Shown: piece after piece, positions 20,619 through 33,591 of the stretch | Layout of the letters: the number at the start of each line of letters is the position of its first letter | Position numbering within the stretch: the first letter of the stretch is position 1 | From: Dendrolimus kikuchii | Lineage: Eukaryota > Arthropoda > Insecta > Lepidoptera > Lasiocampidae | Length of the DNA: 64,000 bases | Assembly (NCBI GenBank): GCA_019925095.2 | Contig: CM034405.1 | Span: 17,107,401 to 17,171,400 of the forward strand | Direction of reading: 5' to 3' | Notes under the pieces: generated by a model | The model's input: the letters and a program-made list of their open reading frames with translations, nothing else | Database searches by the model: none | Told to the model about the DNA's origin: nothing | Made by a program: the position numbers and the translations under genes

Positions 20619-21755
20619 AATATATAATATCGTACTATATATTATAGAAAAATTATACAGTACGAAATGTACTATATTTTCATCGCTAATTCAATTGTCG
20701 CGATTTTTGTTCAGATACTTATGATTATTTTAAAAATAATAGATCTTTGCTGGCCAAAATAAAAAGTAGTAATAAATACACATGGCAAATGAAATAAATA
20801 AAATATATAGTAAATAATTAAAAATAAATGTGTACTCTTTTTTTACCACAAAAATACCATATCTTCTTCTTCAAAAAAAAAAGTGGCAACCCTACCTCTA
20901 CCCTCCATCCTACAAAATTCCTATAGCAATTCTGTAAGATTCAACTCAGTGGTGAGTTACTTCAAGTTTGCAACATAAAAAAAGTCGATCACAACTGTCA
21001 TTTTATTCCAAGTAATTAAAAATCAGATTCGTATACTGCAATGGGTTCTGTTACTTTGACACTTGGCATATACGTAAAACGATTCTATTCTACATATATT
21101 ATCACCTTTCTCTTTCACCGCGACATTGGCAAAATCAATGCCAAAGGCGTTGGAGCTAATACCAGCAAGAATAGAATAGCCTATGAACAATAAATAGATC
21201 ATTGGCTATTATCATAGATTAGATATATTAATAGATAGATTTGCAGATTATCATTATTAGCAATTACCAGTCAAATTGTTAGTTTAGGTTTCTTTCGTAT
21301 TTTTCCCACCTGGCTCTTAAATTTAGCAAGTCATTGGTAAAATCAATGCTAAACAGTAGTGCAGCCATAAAAAAAAACAATAGATCAGAATTGGCTAAGG
21401 AATGCATACTCTTCAGCCAGGATTGGAACCAATTTCAAATCCCATGCGTCAACTGCGAAGCTGCGACGGCTTTTATCAAAACGATTATGTAAAAGTGGCC
21501 ATTTAAACACCACAGGTAAAAATTAAGGTAAGTATTTATTACAATATATAAAAATCGAGTATTTTTCAGGTGTAAATTCATCACATTTAAAGAAAATCTA
21601 ATTAAAGATTACTGATATCGTTAAAAAATCTTGGCAAGAGTATAGACATGCCAATGTAAAAAAACTAAAATTGTAATAGTTTATGGCACTATTAAACCAA
21701 TTTTGCTGTTGGCAACTCATTCTACCCCCCGAATCAGAAGCACTCTATTAATATT
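20619..21755. repeat. intergenic; scattered repeat scraps
   Basis: The block 'gacattggcaaaatcaatgc' (about 21121-21140) recurs at 21337-21356 in part and at 63430-63449, marking a small dispersed repeat. No gene seen. Confidence 0.5.
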
Positions 21756-21759
21756 TTCT

Positions 21760-22280
21760 TAAGTATTCGCGACTTGTATACACAATAAAACTACGTTTTA
21801 ACGGTTTTAAGCGCGGTATTCGATTTTTATTATTCCGACTTTTCAGCCACTTTCAGTAGCCGTGATCGTGGAAGACAAAGATGTGGAAAAGCGGCGCAAG
21901 GAACTCTTCAGCAAATATGCCTAATACTAATAATTAAAAACAAAATATAAATAAATAATAATAATAATATAAATAAAATATTAGGCATGTTTGCTGAAGA
22001 GTTTCTTGCGCCGCTTCTTCTCTTCAAGCCACAGCATGTTGCGAAGCGGTGGTAAATTAGATTAGGCTCCCACAGAGTTAATAATAACCATAAACAAAAA
22101 TTAAAACTAAATAATTAAAATGAAGAAGTTGGCGGTAGGCTAAATAAAACTTTAATAATACTCATTGACACTTGACATATTTATCTTCCGTGATCACGGC
22201 TACTGAAAAGTGACCGAAACGGTATAATAAAAATCAAATAAATTACCGCGCTTAAAACCGTTAAAACGTAGTTTTATTAA
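21760..22280. repeat. nested foldback element
   Basis: Outer arms (21760-21820 and 22230-22280) match the palindrome at 17150-17365. Inside lies a second inverted repeat: 'aagcggcgcaagg' plus 'ctcttcagcaaatatgccta' at 21895-21940 against its complement at 21980-22022. A similar 'ttgcgaagcggtg' segment is found at 22030-22050 and, diverged, near 24555 and 9230. Confidence 0.75.
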
Positions 22281-22760
22281 GTGCTCTATTAAATTTTGAA
22301 TTTGTTATAACTTTGGTCAAATGGTTCCATAATGTGAAGTTGAAATAACATGTTTATAAAATATAGATAAGAGACATTTTGAATAAAGAACTTACTGTAC
22401 CTTATCATTAATTACATAACAATGTAGATATTAACGTTGTTCCTGTTTAGTATGTATTTCCATATATTTTGTATTGTAATTATTGCGATTTATTATGTAT
22501 AAAAATAAATTATAACAAATTACTCTCCAAGCAATAACTACCTTTAGTTATTGTTATTAAGTCTTACATCTTGGCAGCCATTTTGTTTTCTTAAAAAAAC
22601 ACTTCTCACTGTAGATTATTTTGAATAAGGAATGTTTCTCTCTGTCGCGTAGTTAATTATTTTGAATAACGAACTATCAATATGCAGACGATATTCTATA
22701 TACATCGATATACCATAGAGAACTTTTGATTCGGGGGGTATTAAATTGAGTGATATTGGT
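22281..22760 (-). other. 3' flank/UTR of the GST zeta gene
   Basis: Downstream of the stop codon on the minus strand. A plus-strand 'tttatt' near 22488 reads AATAAA on the gene strand and may be the polyadenylation signal. Confidence 0.4.
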
Positions 22761-25700
22761 TCATTTTGCAACTTCAGGCGGACAGTCCGGTTGTGATGAT
22801 GGATGGGCGGCTCTGAAGGCCGGATGGTTCTCCAGTTCCCTATCAATGCGCAGGATTATCGGGAACGGGCGAAGGTCAACATGGAATCTGTGAAGAATAG
22901 ACAATATTGGTATTATTCTAAACATATTGTCTATGGTTCATGAATGTGGACTTTCTCACAAACATAATTATGTAATGTCCAACGATAAAAAGGATTACAA
23001 ATACTGTTATTCATATTCTGTGAATAGTGAGCAATTTTTTGGTATAACAATATTATATGTTTATACCTATTAATATTAATACATTTTAAAACAATGTTCT
23101 ATAAAAGAATAACATTTGCTGTCGATCAGTGAAAAAATCGAATTGGAATTCGATTCTTTTATCTGGCCATTTTAAATCATCCCCAGAAAAATCCCCAGGG
23201 GTGTTCAGGATACAAAGTAGCGCAGATTTTAAGTCTAAGAATTTGCTATCGATCAACGAAAACCGCATCGAAATTGGGTCACTAGTTTTTACGTGAAACC
23301 CGAACAAACAGACAAACAGAAAAGAGATCTAAAAAATTGCATTTTGTTCTTCGTCGTTTGTATTCTTTATATAGTGTATTCCAGTTGTTTTTTTTTTAAT
23401 AGCTACAATGTACAGACATGGCATGTTTAGAATTTTATAATATTATAGAAAATAGAAATGTGACTTTTTTATTCCGGGAATTCCTCTGTTGTTCGTGCCT
23501 ACCCCGCAAGGGAACTGGCGTGAAGTTATGTATGTATGTATGTATGTATGAATTCCACAGGTATTTTCCCAGGAGCGGTTTGTAGTTGTTTAGGTGCATA
23601 AAAATTAGCTTATACCGACAGTTTTTACTAAAACGATGTATTACATTGTTTTTTAAATGTTGCGGTACTTTGTGTCCCGGGAATCCCGCGGGAATTTCAA
23701 GTCAAGCGTGGACGAAGTCGCGGGCTTATCCTATTTTATATACATTGAGATATACTGAGGATAAGAGGGAGACAAATCAATAGATGGGAAGATGATATAA
23801 CGAAGACTGCAAGGAAATTATAGTTGAGATAAGCGAGAAATAGACTAACATAGAAACACTTGGACCTCCTCCAAGTGTTTGTCAATTTGTCAATGTCAAG
23901 TTTGTCAATTTCAATGACAAGCTGTTGACAGAAGCATAATAAAAAAAGGAAAAAATATAATAAAAGACAAAACAGTTATTGCAGTCTAGTGTTAGTGTTA
24001 TTAAATGGTTAAAATATTGTAAATAAAGTTATGTTATCAGTCTAATATAATAGACTGATATCAGTCTATTATATTAGACTGATAAATATATATATTATAA
24101 ATAAATATTACTAGCATCTACATACCTTCTAGCATTGAACACTTGTGGCACTAAGCAGCAGTCAGCCAAAGTAATCTCGTCACCGACACAGTACTTTCCA
24201 GCTGTACCGGATAACAATTTCTCCACAGCACGGAAACCCCTCATGATCCAATGTTGGGCCCATTCTTTCTTTTTCTCTTCACCGACGTAAATGAGGACTA
24301 TTAGGTTCTGAAGAGGTTGGATTCCCGATGAGATAACCTAGAAACATCTTGTTTACTCTTTATGATGTAATTATTCCAAATGTTAAATTGTTAGGGTTCT
24401 GAAGCCATTGTGGTAAAACTGAAACGTTATAAAATCGGCATGTTTACCTATGTATGATGAACTTGAGATATAAATAGAATAAGAAATATAAAGAAAAACA
24501 ATTTTTAGCTAGATGTGTTACTGGGGAGTTTCTTGCTGCTTCTTCTCCTTAACAGCAATAACATGTTGCGAAGCAGTGTACATAGACTAGGAAGTAAAAT
24601 TAAATTTTAACCTATATGTATGGGGCATTGTTAGATAAATCTTTACATTTAAACATACATTTACGTTAATAGGGATAACCATGTGATACTTTTCATTTTA
24701 ATAAATTAGATTATTGTATTATTTTAACAAGTTTATTCACTGACATAATAATAATAGAGGGTACTTTATATCTATCAACCAGTACTCGGCTCGTTCCGTC
24801 ATTGCTCGAATATAAAAGAGTGCAGACGAAACAACGAGACAGCATTCCCCTCTGACTTTGGTAGGGTGCAGAGGCTTTGGTCAGATGCACATGTCATAGT
24901 ATCGTTGTAGGGTGGCTAATTATTTTGCGAGAAGTGAGACTTAATTAAATCGGCTATTAAATATATAAGAGCAAAACCGTAAAATCTGTAGCAAAAAAGT
25001 AACACTATAAATAATCCCACTCAGAAGTTACACTGGCGCCATCTATATTTTTCTAGTATTTTTAAAATGTATTTTCAAGGCTACATCAGCCCTGTGGTAA
25101 CAAAAACCCACATGTAAAAGTACTTTAAATTTTTAACAATGACTTCTAAAGCTGTGTACACACAAACAAAGAAAACCAATGACTGTTTGATTATTCCTTG
25201 GTGTTCTCTGGCAATGTGCCGCGTGGAGGTAATATCCGTTTATTCATGCAGGAGGAATGGAGGAATAGAGAAAGAATACAATTTCTTGCGGCCAAGCGAC
25301 GTGTCGTAAGAGGCGACAAAATAACCCACCAATATTCCCTATTGGTATTTATGCATCCGAGTGGGTGCCACCCCTGTTCTAGAGTATGTCGCCATAACAA
25401 CTTTGAGTTGTATTGCAGCATTAGTGGCCTGGATCCAGACTTCTATTAGAGAATGACAACATATTGGTAGCACTTTTGGTGTTACAAATTGTCCATAGGC
25501 AATGGTAACCACTTTCTATGAGGTGGGTGGCCTGCCTGTCTGCTGAACTCATGCAATAAAATAATAAACATATATGAAAGGCATAAAATCATTTGCTACA
25601 AGGTCTATATAGATCCAATAAAGGCCAGCAAAACCCATTCTTCAAAGCTATCTGTATCCAGAACGATTCACTTTGCCTCAATAGAGGAAAACCCAGCTAC

Positions 25701-27901
25701 AATGGTATGAAAAACACTTATGCTTAGTAATTTAAAGCATAGGACTGCTCTTATATGTAGTTCATGTGAAGCAGAGAGTTGTATGAGTCCCTGAAATTAA
25801 TTGTTTCTTTTTACCTCACATATCTCCCGAACTTTAGCCCTTTTGAAGCAGTCTTGAGGCATCAGTGGTCTTTGTGGTCTTGTTTCTTCTAAATAGTGCA
25901 TTATATTAAGAGACTCTACAAGAGTGTGTCCATCTGGAATAATTTAAAGAAACTCTTATACAAGTAGTTTTGCATGACTCACTTTTATATATAAGATTAA
26001 TTACCTGACCATTCGTAAAAACTTGACATTACATGGTGTTTTTGTTAAATTGTAACCAGCAGTAAAGTATTTGAATAATCCCAAGGGTTAGTAAAAGGAG
26101 TAGGAAAGGCAGAGAAAGTGTTGGGAGGAAGAGCTCAGGCTGACTGGTGATTAGGATACTTTTGTCCTGGTAAATGCGATTGTTTCTATGGAATAGATAG
26201 CCAAAAAGGTGGCACTATAATCGCGATTTTTTTGGTGGTGCTGTTACAATTCACTAAAAAATATGCTGTATTTTCTTTTTTAACAATTGACACAACACAT
26301 AATAAATTTTCTTACCAAACTGACACAGTTAAACAAGAAGCCGTTTCTATAGGTCGCAGTGGCGTGGACTTCATATAAATCAATTCCCCATACCTACCTA
26401 CAAGAAACTAACAACCACATGTTCTATTGAAACATATTATTACTAGTGTCTCTAGAAATTAACTAGCAACCAAAAGGTCGAAAACGCCATGAATTCTTTA
26501 GCACTTACGTTTTTTATTCGTAAATGTATTATTACTGTATTACTATGTCTTAAGCTCTGGATTTGGATTGGCTGAAATAGTAACTCATAACCCAATCAAG
26601 CACTGGCTTTTGTTTCAAAATATGAGGTGAGACATTTTAATAAGAAAATACATCAGGAGTTAGATATTTTTATTTAAAAGTGAGTTATATTTAGAAAAAT
26701 AATTCAGTATGCTGTTTGTTTTCCATATTTGTTATTCTCTGAATCCAATTCAGTTTGTCTGCTGTGGATTTTGCGCATAACATACACAAAGTCACTGCTA
26801 TCAAATCCTGTACTTTTTATATACTGATAGTGGGACCTTAATTTCTACAACAGCAGTGTAGTTGGTGCTTCATACAGTAAGTTTTATCACTGCCTGCACT
26901 AGCCGAATTTCCATCCTGCTCCACTTATGGGTAGTTATTAAGATCCGGGTACAACAAATATTATAAAAGCTCACCTATACAAAGTGATGGCACCTGTTCC
27001 ATAGGATTGACCTCTCTATATTCATTGCAGTGTTGTTCCCCTCCACCTTTGATCAAGCTTACCGCCTTGATATCATAAGGTATCTCTTTGAGGTTTAATG
27101 CTATCCGGACTCTCCATGAACATGAGCTTCGCCAGTATGAATATAACACTGGCTGGAATATTTAAAAAGTTACAATTTGAATTAAGCTCATCAAAAAGTT
27201 AATAATAAACAAAATCTTTTTTTGTAAGGAACAATGTTTATCCCAAAGAATATGGTGTTAATAATTAATTATAAAATAACAATTAGTGTAAAAAATATTG
27301 ACAACTACAAAGCTACTTTTTTGGAAATTTATTTGTAATATTTCAAAGATTTGGGAATCATTTATTATGAAATTTGCAGTGGAGGGAAAGGAAGTCAGAT
27401 AATATTTTATTATGTAAATGAGATTTGTTTTTAATGGGGTACAATTCTGATATTTACATGAGTGAAAAGCCATAATAGTCTATTAACTTTTATACTAATT
27501 TTAGGCACCCAATATTTAATACAAGTCTTGACAAACATTACAAGTTGTAACCACTTTTTAGCCGGATATACCTACCCAATACACACTTTCATACTGTTGT
27601 GTGTATTAATTAATTGCAAAGAATAGAGGGTAGTTATGGCACTTTCTAGTTTGGTGTCACTGGCTGCGCCAGTCTAATATACGAGGTATATCATACCGGG
27701 TGTTTCATTCTCTTTAAAAGATACTACACTGGACTACACATACAAAATCTAACATAACACGTCTTCCTATAGCTACCTTGGAAAGGTACTAGTTTGCCGC
27801 GGTTTTAACTTTGGGTAGACAATGATTATGTAAATTATATAAAAAAGATAATAAATAAGGACAAGTTACTTTACCTTACTTTCAATTATAGTATCGCTCA
27901 T
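22761..27901 (-). CDS. GSTZ1: glutathione S-transferase zeta / maleylacetoacetate isomerase
   Basis: Five minus-strand coding exons: 27875-27901, 26975-27152, 25815-25933, 24126-24337 and 22761-22887, 663 bases in all, giving 220 residues; every junction has GT-AG borders and matching phase. The family isomerises maleylacetoacetate to fumarylacetoacetate in Tyr/Phe breakdown, using glutathione. Exon 2 holds the zeta signature '[14 protein letters not shown]' with the catalytic Ser/Cys pair, then 'NPMEQVPSL', the cis-Pro site that binds glutathione. Exon 3 has 'DGHTLVESL', exon 4 the helical domain with '[19 protein letters not shown]', and exon 5 '[15 protein letters not shown]' and the C-terminus. 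Length and order fit the family exactly, with no disruption. A tail-family repeat and an RTE tail lie in introns. Confidence 0.96.
23080..23360. repeat. repeat-like segment in GST zeta intron 4
   Basis: Contains internally repeated 'gctgtcgatcagtgaaaa' and 'gctatcgatcaacgaaaa' and ends 'acccgaacaaacagac', an ending common to lepidopteran repeats (compare 54285-54300). Not classified. Confidence 0.4.
23483..23550 (+). repeat. RTE-clade LINE extreme 3' end
   Basis: Only the last ~45 bases of the RTE coding region ('gttcgtgcctaccccgcaag') plus a (TATG)n tail remain, inserted in GST zeta intron 4. It matches 2600-2632 and 9150-9202. Confidence 0.85.
24035..24084. repeat. perfect 50-bp palindrome
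   Basis: The 50 bases equal their own reverse complement. Each half is itself a hairpin, TATCAGTCTA-ataa-like loop-TAGACTGATA, so a cruciform or two adjacent hairpins can form. It sits in GST zeta intron 4, about 40 bases from the exon 4 donor. Confidence 0.95.
24338..25814. other. GST zeta intron 3
   Basis: Intron between coding exons 4 and 3. Apart from the tail-family repeat at 25240-25555 I see nothing distinctive. A segment near 24530-24590 ('tttcttgctgcttcttctcc') resembles the inner arm of the 21760-22280 foldback element. Confidence 0.5.
25240..25555 (+). repeat. tail-family SINE-like repeat
   Basis: The most complete forward copy: 'caggaggaatggaggaatag', 'caatttcttgcggcc', 'ataacaactttgagttg', then 'gtccataggcaatggtaacc' and 'ctgcctgtctgctgaactc', ending 'caataaaataataaa'. 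It sits in GST zeta intron 3, antisense to the gene. Confidence 0.8.
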
Positions 27902-28128
27902 TTTTTAAAGTTTTTATAAAGATTTTCAATTATTTTTGCACAATATTTCTGTACCGATTCACAGGGCAAAATGATAAGGCACAAATACTTTATATATTAA
28001 GCGACATAATTAACCAGTATGCATAATATGCATACTGGTTATTCCTGTTACATTAAATATAAAACAAGATACATGCCTACATAAAGGACAAAGTAAAATT
28101 ATTCAAGAAACTAGTTTCAGTCATATAC

Positions 28129-28137
28129 CTTAGCCAT
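28129..28137 (-). CDS. GSTZ1: alternative first exon of GST zeta
   Basis: ATGGCTAAG followed by the donor GTATATG on the minus strand, in a good start context (CCGCC before ATG). Its phase 0 donor would join exon 2 to give Met-Ala-Lys-Pro-Val and so on, a 214-residue protein. The exon at 27875-27901 would instead give a nine-residue N-terminus. Both may be used from separate promoters; which dominates cannot be told from sequence. Confidence 0.55.
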
Positions 28138-28139
28138 GG

Positions 28140-31100
28140 CGGAGATGTTACCGTTGTATTTCGAGTAGAAATTAATTTTGGCGGCCGTTAGTAACTTAGT
28201 CTCAAATATAAAAATGTAATTATTGATAGGTATAAATGTAGAAAAGAGTTTTAAAATATTAAAAATTTGTAGCACTAAAGGTGTGTTTATCAGTCGCTTT
28301 TTTATCAATAAATGCATTCCGTTACGTCGTAACGTTGATTATAATAATATTGTGTAATAATGTACAAAACTTCTCAAATTAATATTACCTCAACAAAACT
28401 CTGAAGAAATTATGATTTTGTATAGATTTATTGTATTTTAAATAATTATTTATTTAATATAAAGTAAACGTAATATAATATTCAAATAACATAAAAATAT
28501 GGAACCTTTGTAAAAAATTTGAGATAAACGGAATGCAAAACTTCTGTAATGTTACCAGTTCTTTGATAATTCATTAAATGTATTATTTCAGCTATTATAC
28601 AAAAAATAACACATTTTTATAATGATTTGTATTATGTAATCACAAGAAAAAGTGATAGCTATATATTTTGTAACTGGCCCACCAGGGACTAGCAAAAAAG
28701 CAACTGATGTACGTACAGTAACATAATGGGAATTGTTCAAAAAAAATTACCCTCTGATTTTATATTTTTATTATGTAAAATAGGGTATTTTAAGATACTA
28801 ATTTGAATATTTTTGTGTTTTAAGAGTTAGTTTTTTTAAATTCGATTTTTAAAAAAAATATCCGATGACGTCATTGGGGACAACTTTACATTAATTCCTT
28901 TGCCTATAAAAAGAAAATAATCATATTAATCTGTGCTACTATTTAAATGTTACTGTCATTATTCATTATAACACATCGTGATCATTTTAGTGTGGCCAGC
29001 TTAGCAATTTTATCGGTAGATTTATTTTATATATTTTGGTGTTCAACATTTATTATTTTCTAAAGTTACCGTTAAGTTATTTAAAGTGACCTTTAGTGAA
29101 AAATCAATATAATATAACTTAAACTAAATAATGTACAGTTAGACTGAATACCATTAATTGATAATTAGGCATAAATTACCTATTAGACACCATTGCGATG
29201 TCATTACTTTTCTTAATTTGTAATAAAGTATTCTTTCGGCGATTACAACAGATAAAGCTTATTCGACCACTAAAATACTTTGATTTGGTATCACATTTGG
29301 GTTATCATTTTTAATGTCTGATACCTAGACATAGTCTCATTATCCAATGATGTTGTCAATCCAGTTAAAATAAAAAGGTTGTATTGTCAGTTTCAATTGA
29401 GGGGTGGGGGGGAGTATTATTAGTCAGCCCTTTAAAAAAAATATCAGTCGTTAGGACTGCACTTCAGAGATAAAAACTTGGTATCTGAGCGTGACGGTCG
29501 TGCGAATTCAGTGCATTTTCCCCATCCTAGAAGTATCTACCGAAGTTTTCAATTTAAAAATCATGGCGATGTTCGATAAGGTCTTTTATAAGTCAATATG
29601 TTTGGGAGTTACTTTTCTACACACACGTGTGTACCTACAAGAATTACAAATTTTAGTAATTTCACTATTAGCAACCTGGCAACATTGGGTATTTAGGCTT
29701 TAGATCGGCGGTTAATGCAGCATTTCTAAATTCTAATATTATTCATTACAGTTAATTTCGTCCTTAGAAAAATCTTCTAAAGTCATCCGACAAAAAAGTT
29801 AACTGTTTTATTAATGAAAATGTATTAAATATTTTCTCTTACTAAACATGGCCGGATCTTCAAATAGGAGTGTTAATTTTGTAAAGGCTGATACGATAAA
29901 CCTACCTAACATGTAATTTTATTAGAGTACATAGCTATACTCGTAGTACATATTGGAGAAATAAGAGGAGCTAAAATCCTAATGTAAGTAGTTTTGTGAA
30001 GGTTTCTAAATTCAACATGTTCGTCCATAGATCTTCCTTCTTTCTTTCCTTTTAGAACCTGTGTAGTATATTACTATTCCTGTATGTAAATTACATCCAT
30101 ATAAGAAATCAGTAATGTTAATTATTAGTTAATATATGATTGATGTAAGTATACTTTGTGTTGAAGTCAAAATTCATCTAAAATGTGCACCTATGTATAG
30201 AAAAATAGCTACATGTCTCACTCATTCATTAGAAACTGATTAAAAGAAATTAATTACTTATTTGATAATTTGATACAATCAATAAATCAGCAACCTATAT
30301 TACTTTCTTAATAATCTATAATACAAGTAAAGTATCTCATATAAATACATACAAATAAAGGAACAGACATTGCACCACTGCCCTGGCGGTTAGATAGTGT
30401 GTTTGATTGCTAATTTATGTTATGGATCTGATCTTATACAACAAATTACCGGAAAATATGAAACTCTCCAGTAGTTTTAAATATATTCACTTGCCGGCTT
30501 AAAAGTGATTATTTAAGCACATCTATGGCTTGAAGAATTTCATGGAATATGAAGATTTGTGACAAATACCTTAATGATTGTAAATCTCTTAATAATATGG
30601 TTTTGATGTGTAACATAGTTACTAATATGAAAATTTATGAGATAAATAAGCTATGCGAGTAATTAAATATACACTTTGTATCTTTTTTTTTTTCAGGTTC
30701 AGAAAAAATTAGCAACAACTTTTCTGCATAAGCAAGGGTTATGCTTGATCATAGAATTTTATGACTTATCTACTGCAGTTTAAATGAAAACTTTATGTAT
30801 AGAAAAAACCATATGCTAGCCTCCAGGAAAAAGAAAAAGATAAAACTGAACATTTCTGAAAAGATTATATAATATGTCCTAAATTATTATTAATAAGTGT
30901 TTAAGTAAATAAACAAGTTTAACTGCTAAAAGTTATTTATTATTTCATCTTGCAAAATAATAAGTCAAAAGATATATTTTATTAATCAATTCATATAAAT
31001 ATATGGCACATACATATTTATAACTCACAATAGTTTGCTTTTAGTATAGAAACCATCTTATTCTTATAACTCGTAATGTGAACTCTTAAGACATCAGTCA

Positions 31101-31220
31101 AAGTAAAGCTAAAATATTTTTGGAGGAATGTTAAATATTCATATATTGTTTACATGAATTATAACTAATAACATCTAGATTTATGTATATATAAAAATAA
31201 GTTATTTAAAATAGCCATCC
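28140..31220. other. no gene recognised
   Basis: AT-rich sequence. A weak candidate exon pair (29563 ATGGCGATG and 30697 after a long T-tract and CAG) would give only about 34 codons and was not accepted. No repeats of the window were recognised. Confidence 0.35.
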
Positions 31221-31229
31221 TTGTTTTCA

Positions 31230-31770
31230 ATTAATTAAGCTTTAAAGATATAGGCCATTCTTCTATGGTGGTACTAATCTTTTCAATCAGTTTCCATTTA
31301 TTGATTTGGGCTCGCTTGAGATAAATTCAGGTTCTGGTGAACTTTTTGTATGCCATTAGCTCCAATGCAGTTCATAAAGAATACTCCAAAGAATTCAAGT
31401 CAGAACTCGACGAAGGCCAACCTATGCTCTGAACATAGTCTGACAAATTGGCTTGTAACCAATATTGGATTGAATTAGCTTCATGGGAGGGTACAGAGTC
31501 CTGTTGGAAAATCCACTGCTATCCAGCGAATAAAGTATCACTTAATGCTTAAATCATTGTTTCCAATATGTGATTTTGGACTTCCTTCTAACTTCTGGCG
31601 CACGGTGTATTGTTTTGCCAGTTAAATTTTCTTCCACCGTGATGATCTTCTCATCAGTAAACAGGTTATTTTTTGGATCGTATCTCTTAAAAGATTTCGA
31701 CATCGTTCCAATCGCCATTTACGAAGACGCTCGTATATATAATGCACTTTTCTTTGACTTTTAGTAAGAG
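31230..31770 (-). pseudogene. Tc1/mariner-type transposase relic
   Basis: On the minus strand the segment 31600-31700 reads 'NNLFTDEKIITVE', matching the second catalytic Asp region ('FTDEK') of Tc1/mariner transposases, followed by 'NLTGKTIHRAPEV'. Further on (31300-31480) come 'WLQANLSDYV', 'WPSSSSDLNSLEYSL' and 'LKRAQINKWK', corresponding to the third acidic box ('WPPxSPDLNPxD/E') and C-terminal helix. Several stops and frame changes intervene and the N-terminal DNA-binding part is missing. Insertion ends were not found. Inactive. Confidence 0.75.
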
Positions 31771-32455
31771 ACCATATGTAAGTATTCTCTTTACAGATAT
31801 TTAAGAAATATTGGTCTGAAGAGATAATATATACATAATTTTATTCTGGAGTACGTCGAATAAAATGTTTGTTTATGTTGATGTTGAATGACATAACAAT
31901 GACATAAAAAGGAAAATGTCGGTCCTTTTGTATTTTGAAACTGAATGGCTACGGTATTCATATGCATTTCACCAGACGTAAATGACGTCATAGGATTTAG
32001 TAAGGTCAAATAAAGGTCAAACGTATTTCTTTCAAAATACAAGGGGATTGTACGTTTTTTGGAATTTTAACTAGACAGAAATGATTAGGAACACTATTCC
32101 TCGAAATGGTTTTTCAAAAAGCTAAATTGAAAAAAAGTGAACAATCCCCATTACGGGTTATTTCTTTTAAGGTCGACGTGAAGTAAGATTACTATGAATA
32201 ATGTAATAAATAAACAGTTTATACTTATTAAGTATCTTTGCACGTTCTTCTATGTGCTATTGTAAATTATAAATGTCTGGAGATTTCCCCGCAGGACAAA
32301 CCTCCGTAATACACACACGTGGTAGAGCCATGTTGGAATCACTATCTTGATTTCAGCGCTTAGGGCCGGCTCAATCTGTATAATACAATGCTCTTACAGA
32401 TTATTGGCGTGAAACGGTTAGCCTTGAACTAATCGTGTTTCATACGATGAATGAG
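31771..32455. other. no gene; weak inverted repeat
   Basis: 'ggggattgt' (about 32042) and 'acaatcccc' (about 32143) form a short inverted repeat. No gene was recognised. Confidence 0.35.
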
Positions 32456-32459
32456 AGTT

Positions 32460-32710
32460 TCTATGGCCCATTTCCCCCTCCCCTGTCCATCTTCCCCATC
32501 CCATCCCCCTATTCCAATCCCATATTCCATCTTCCTATTCTAAACCCATATTCCATCTCCTCTATTCTGTTCCTTCACTCCGAACTCTCTCTCATTCTAT
32601 TTATCCCAACCTAAAGACTGGCAACCTGTTGGGTGCGCCCCTGGTATTGCAAACGTCTTAGATAAGCGAGGGTAACTACTTTTCATTATCTAGGCCATCT
32701 GCCAGTTTTT
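32460..32710 (+). repeat. pyrimidine-rich repeat with LINE-like tail
   Basis: A body of 'cccatattccatctcc'-type repeats followed by 'gcccctggtattgcaaacgtc', which resembles the 3' UTR of the LINE at 58692-59280. Two further copies: 32960-33165 and 63560-63680. Confidence 0.6.
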
Positions 32711-32824
32711 TAGAATATCATAAAAAAAAATTAACAGCGAGCTTTCATAGGTCACATTGTATTAATTTTTTATCGCGGTGTTATTTGCTCCTGGAAATTT
32801 CTTCTGATATAAAAACTTAATTAG

Positions 32825-33165
32825 GTTTTTTTACAATATGCATGATATATATAAACCTTTATTGAATAATTATCTAACTGATGCTGAAAACTGAATTGCT
32901 TAGGAGGAGTTAGCGGATATAGAGTCAGATGTGGAAAGCTACTTTGTTTTATACTATGCAAAGAAGATAATCCTTCTTCAAATCCCATATCCCATCCCCT
33001 GTATCTCATTGCTCTTGTCTGGTCATTCTATTTCATCCTCTTTATCCCATCCTAAGGGCTAGCAATGCGTTGGTGTTGCAATCCTCTATAAGCAACAGTA
33101 ACCACTTTCCATGAACTGGGCCGTTTGCCCGTTTGCGAACTTCGCAATGAAAAAAGACAAAGATG
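32825..33165. repeat. two repeat scraps
   Basis: 32890-32965 ('aggagttagcggatat', 'actttgttttatactatg') matches 58315-58375. 32960-33165 is a second pyrimidine-rich copy ending 'cagtaaccactttccatgaa', again like the LINE tail. Confidence 0.55.
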
Positions 33166-33591
33166 TAAATAATAAATATGCATGCAATCTCTTCATTTAT
33201 TCATTTAATTAGATAGACTTCTTATGAGATATAATAAGCATTCAATAACTCTCAATTCTACTGCACGTTCAATTTCGCACAGTTACTAACATCACTCAAC
33301 AATTGGTTAACATTTGCTCGCAATATACGTGTGATTTGAAGGATTTAACCATCGGTCATTTTAACACAAAATGTTACGACGGAATTGGAAAAGAATTAAG
33401 AATTATTACTGGTTATTACTGTTTTTTGGCTTTGGCAACATTGTGATAAATGTCAAAGTACATTTTAATGTTTTGAAGGTTATATACAGCAAGTCTATTA
33501 GCTGTTATCACATCGTTATCAAACTTTCACAATTTATTTTACATGTGGATTTTGTGCACCTTAAGTTGATTAATTAATTTAACTCTAAACA

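Noticed and set aside
28860..28880. TGACGTCA at 28867 and 31984 as further ends of the YqaJ/THAP element
   Set aside because: The flanking GTGTGCAAAACA and the terminal 17-base motif are absent, so these are chance CRE-like sites.
29563..30780. Possible tiny two-exon gene (ATGGCGATG, then exon after a T-tract at 30697)
   Set aside because: The product would be about 34 residues with a poor donor (GTCTTT) and no recognisable similarity.
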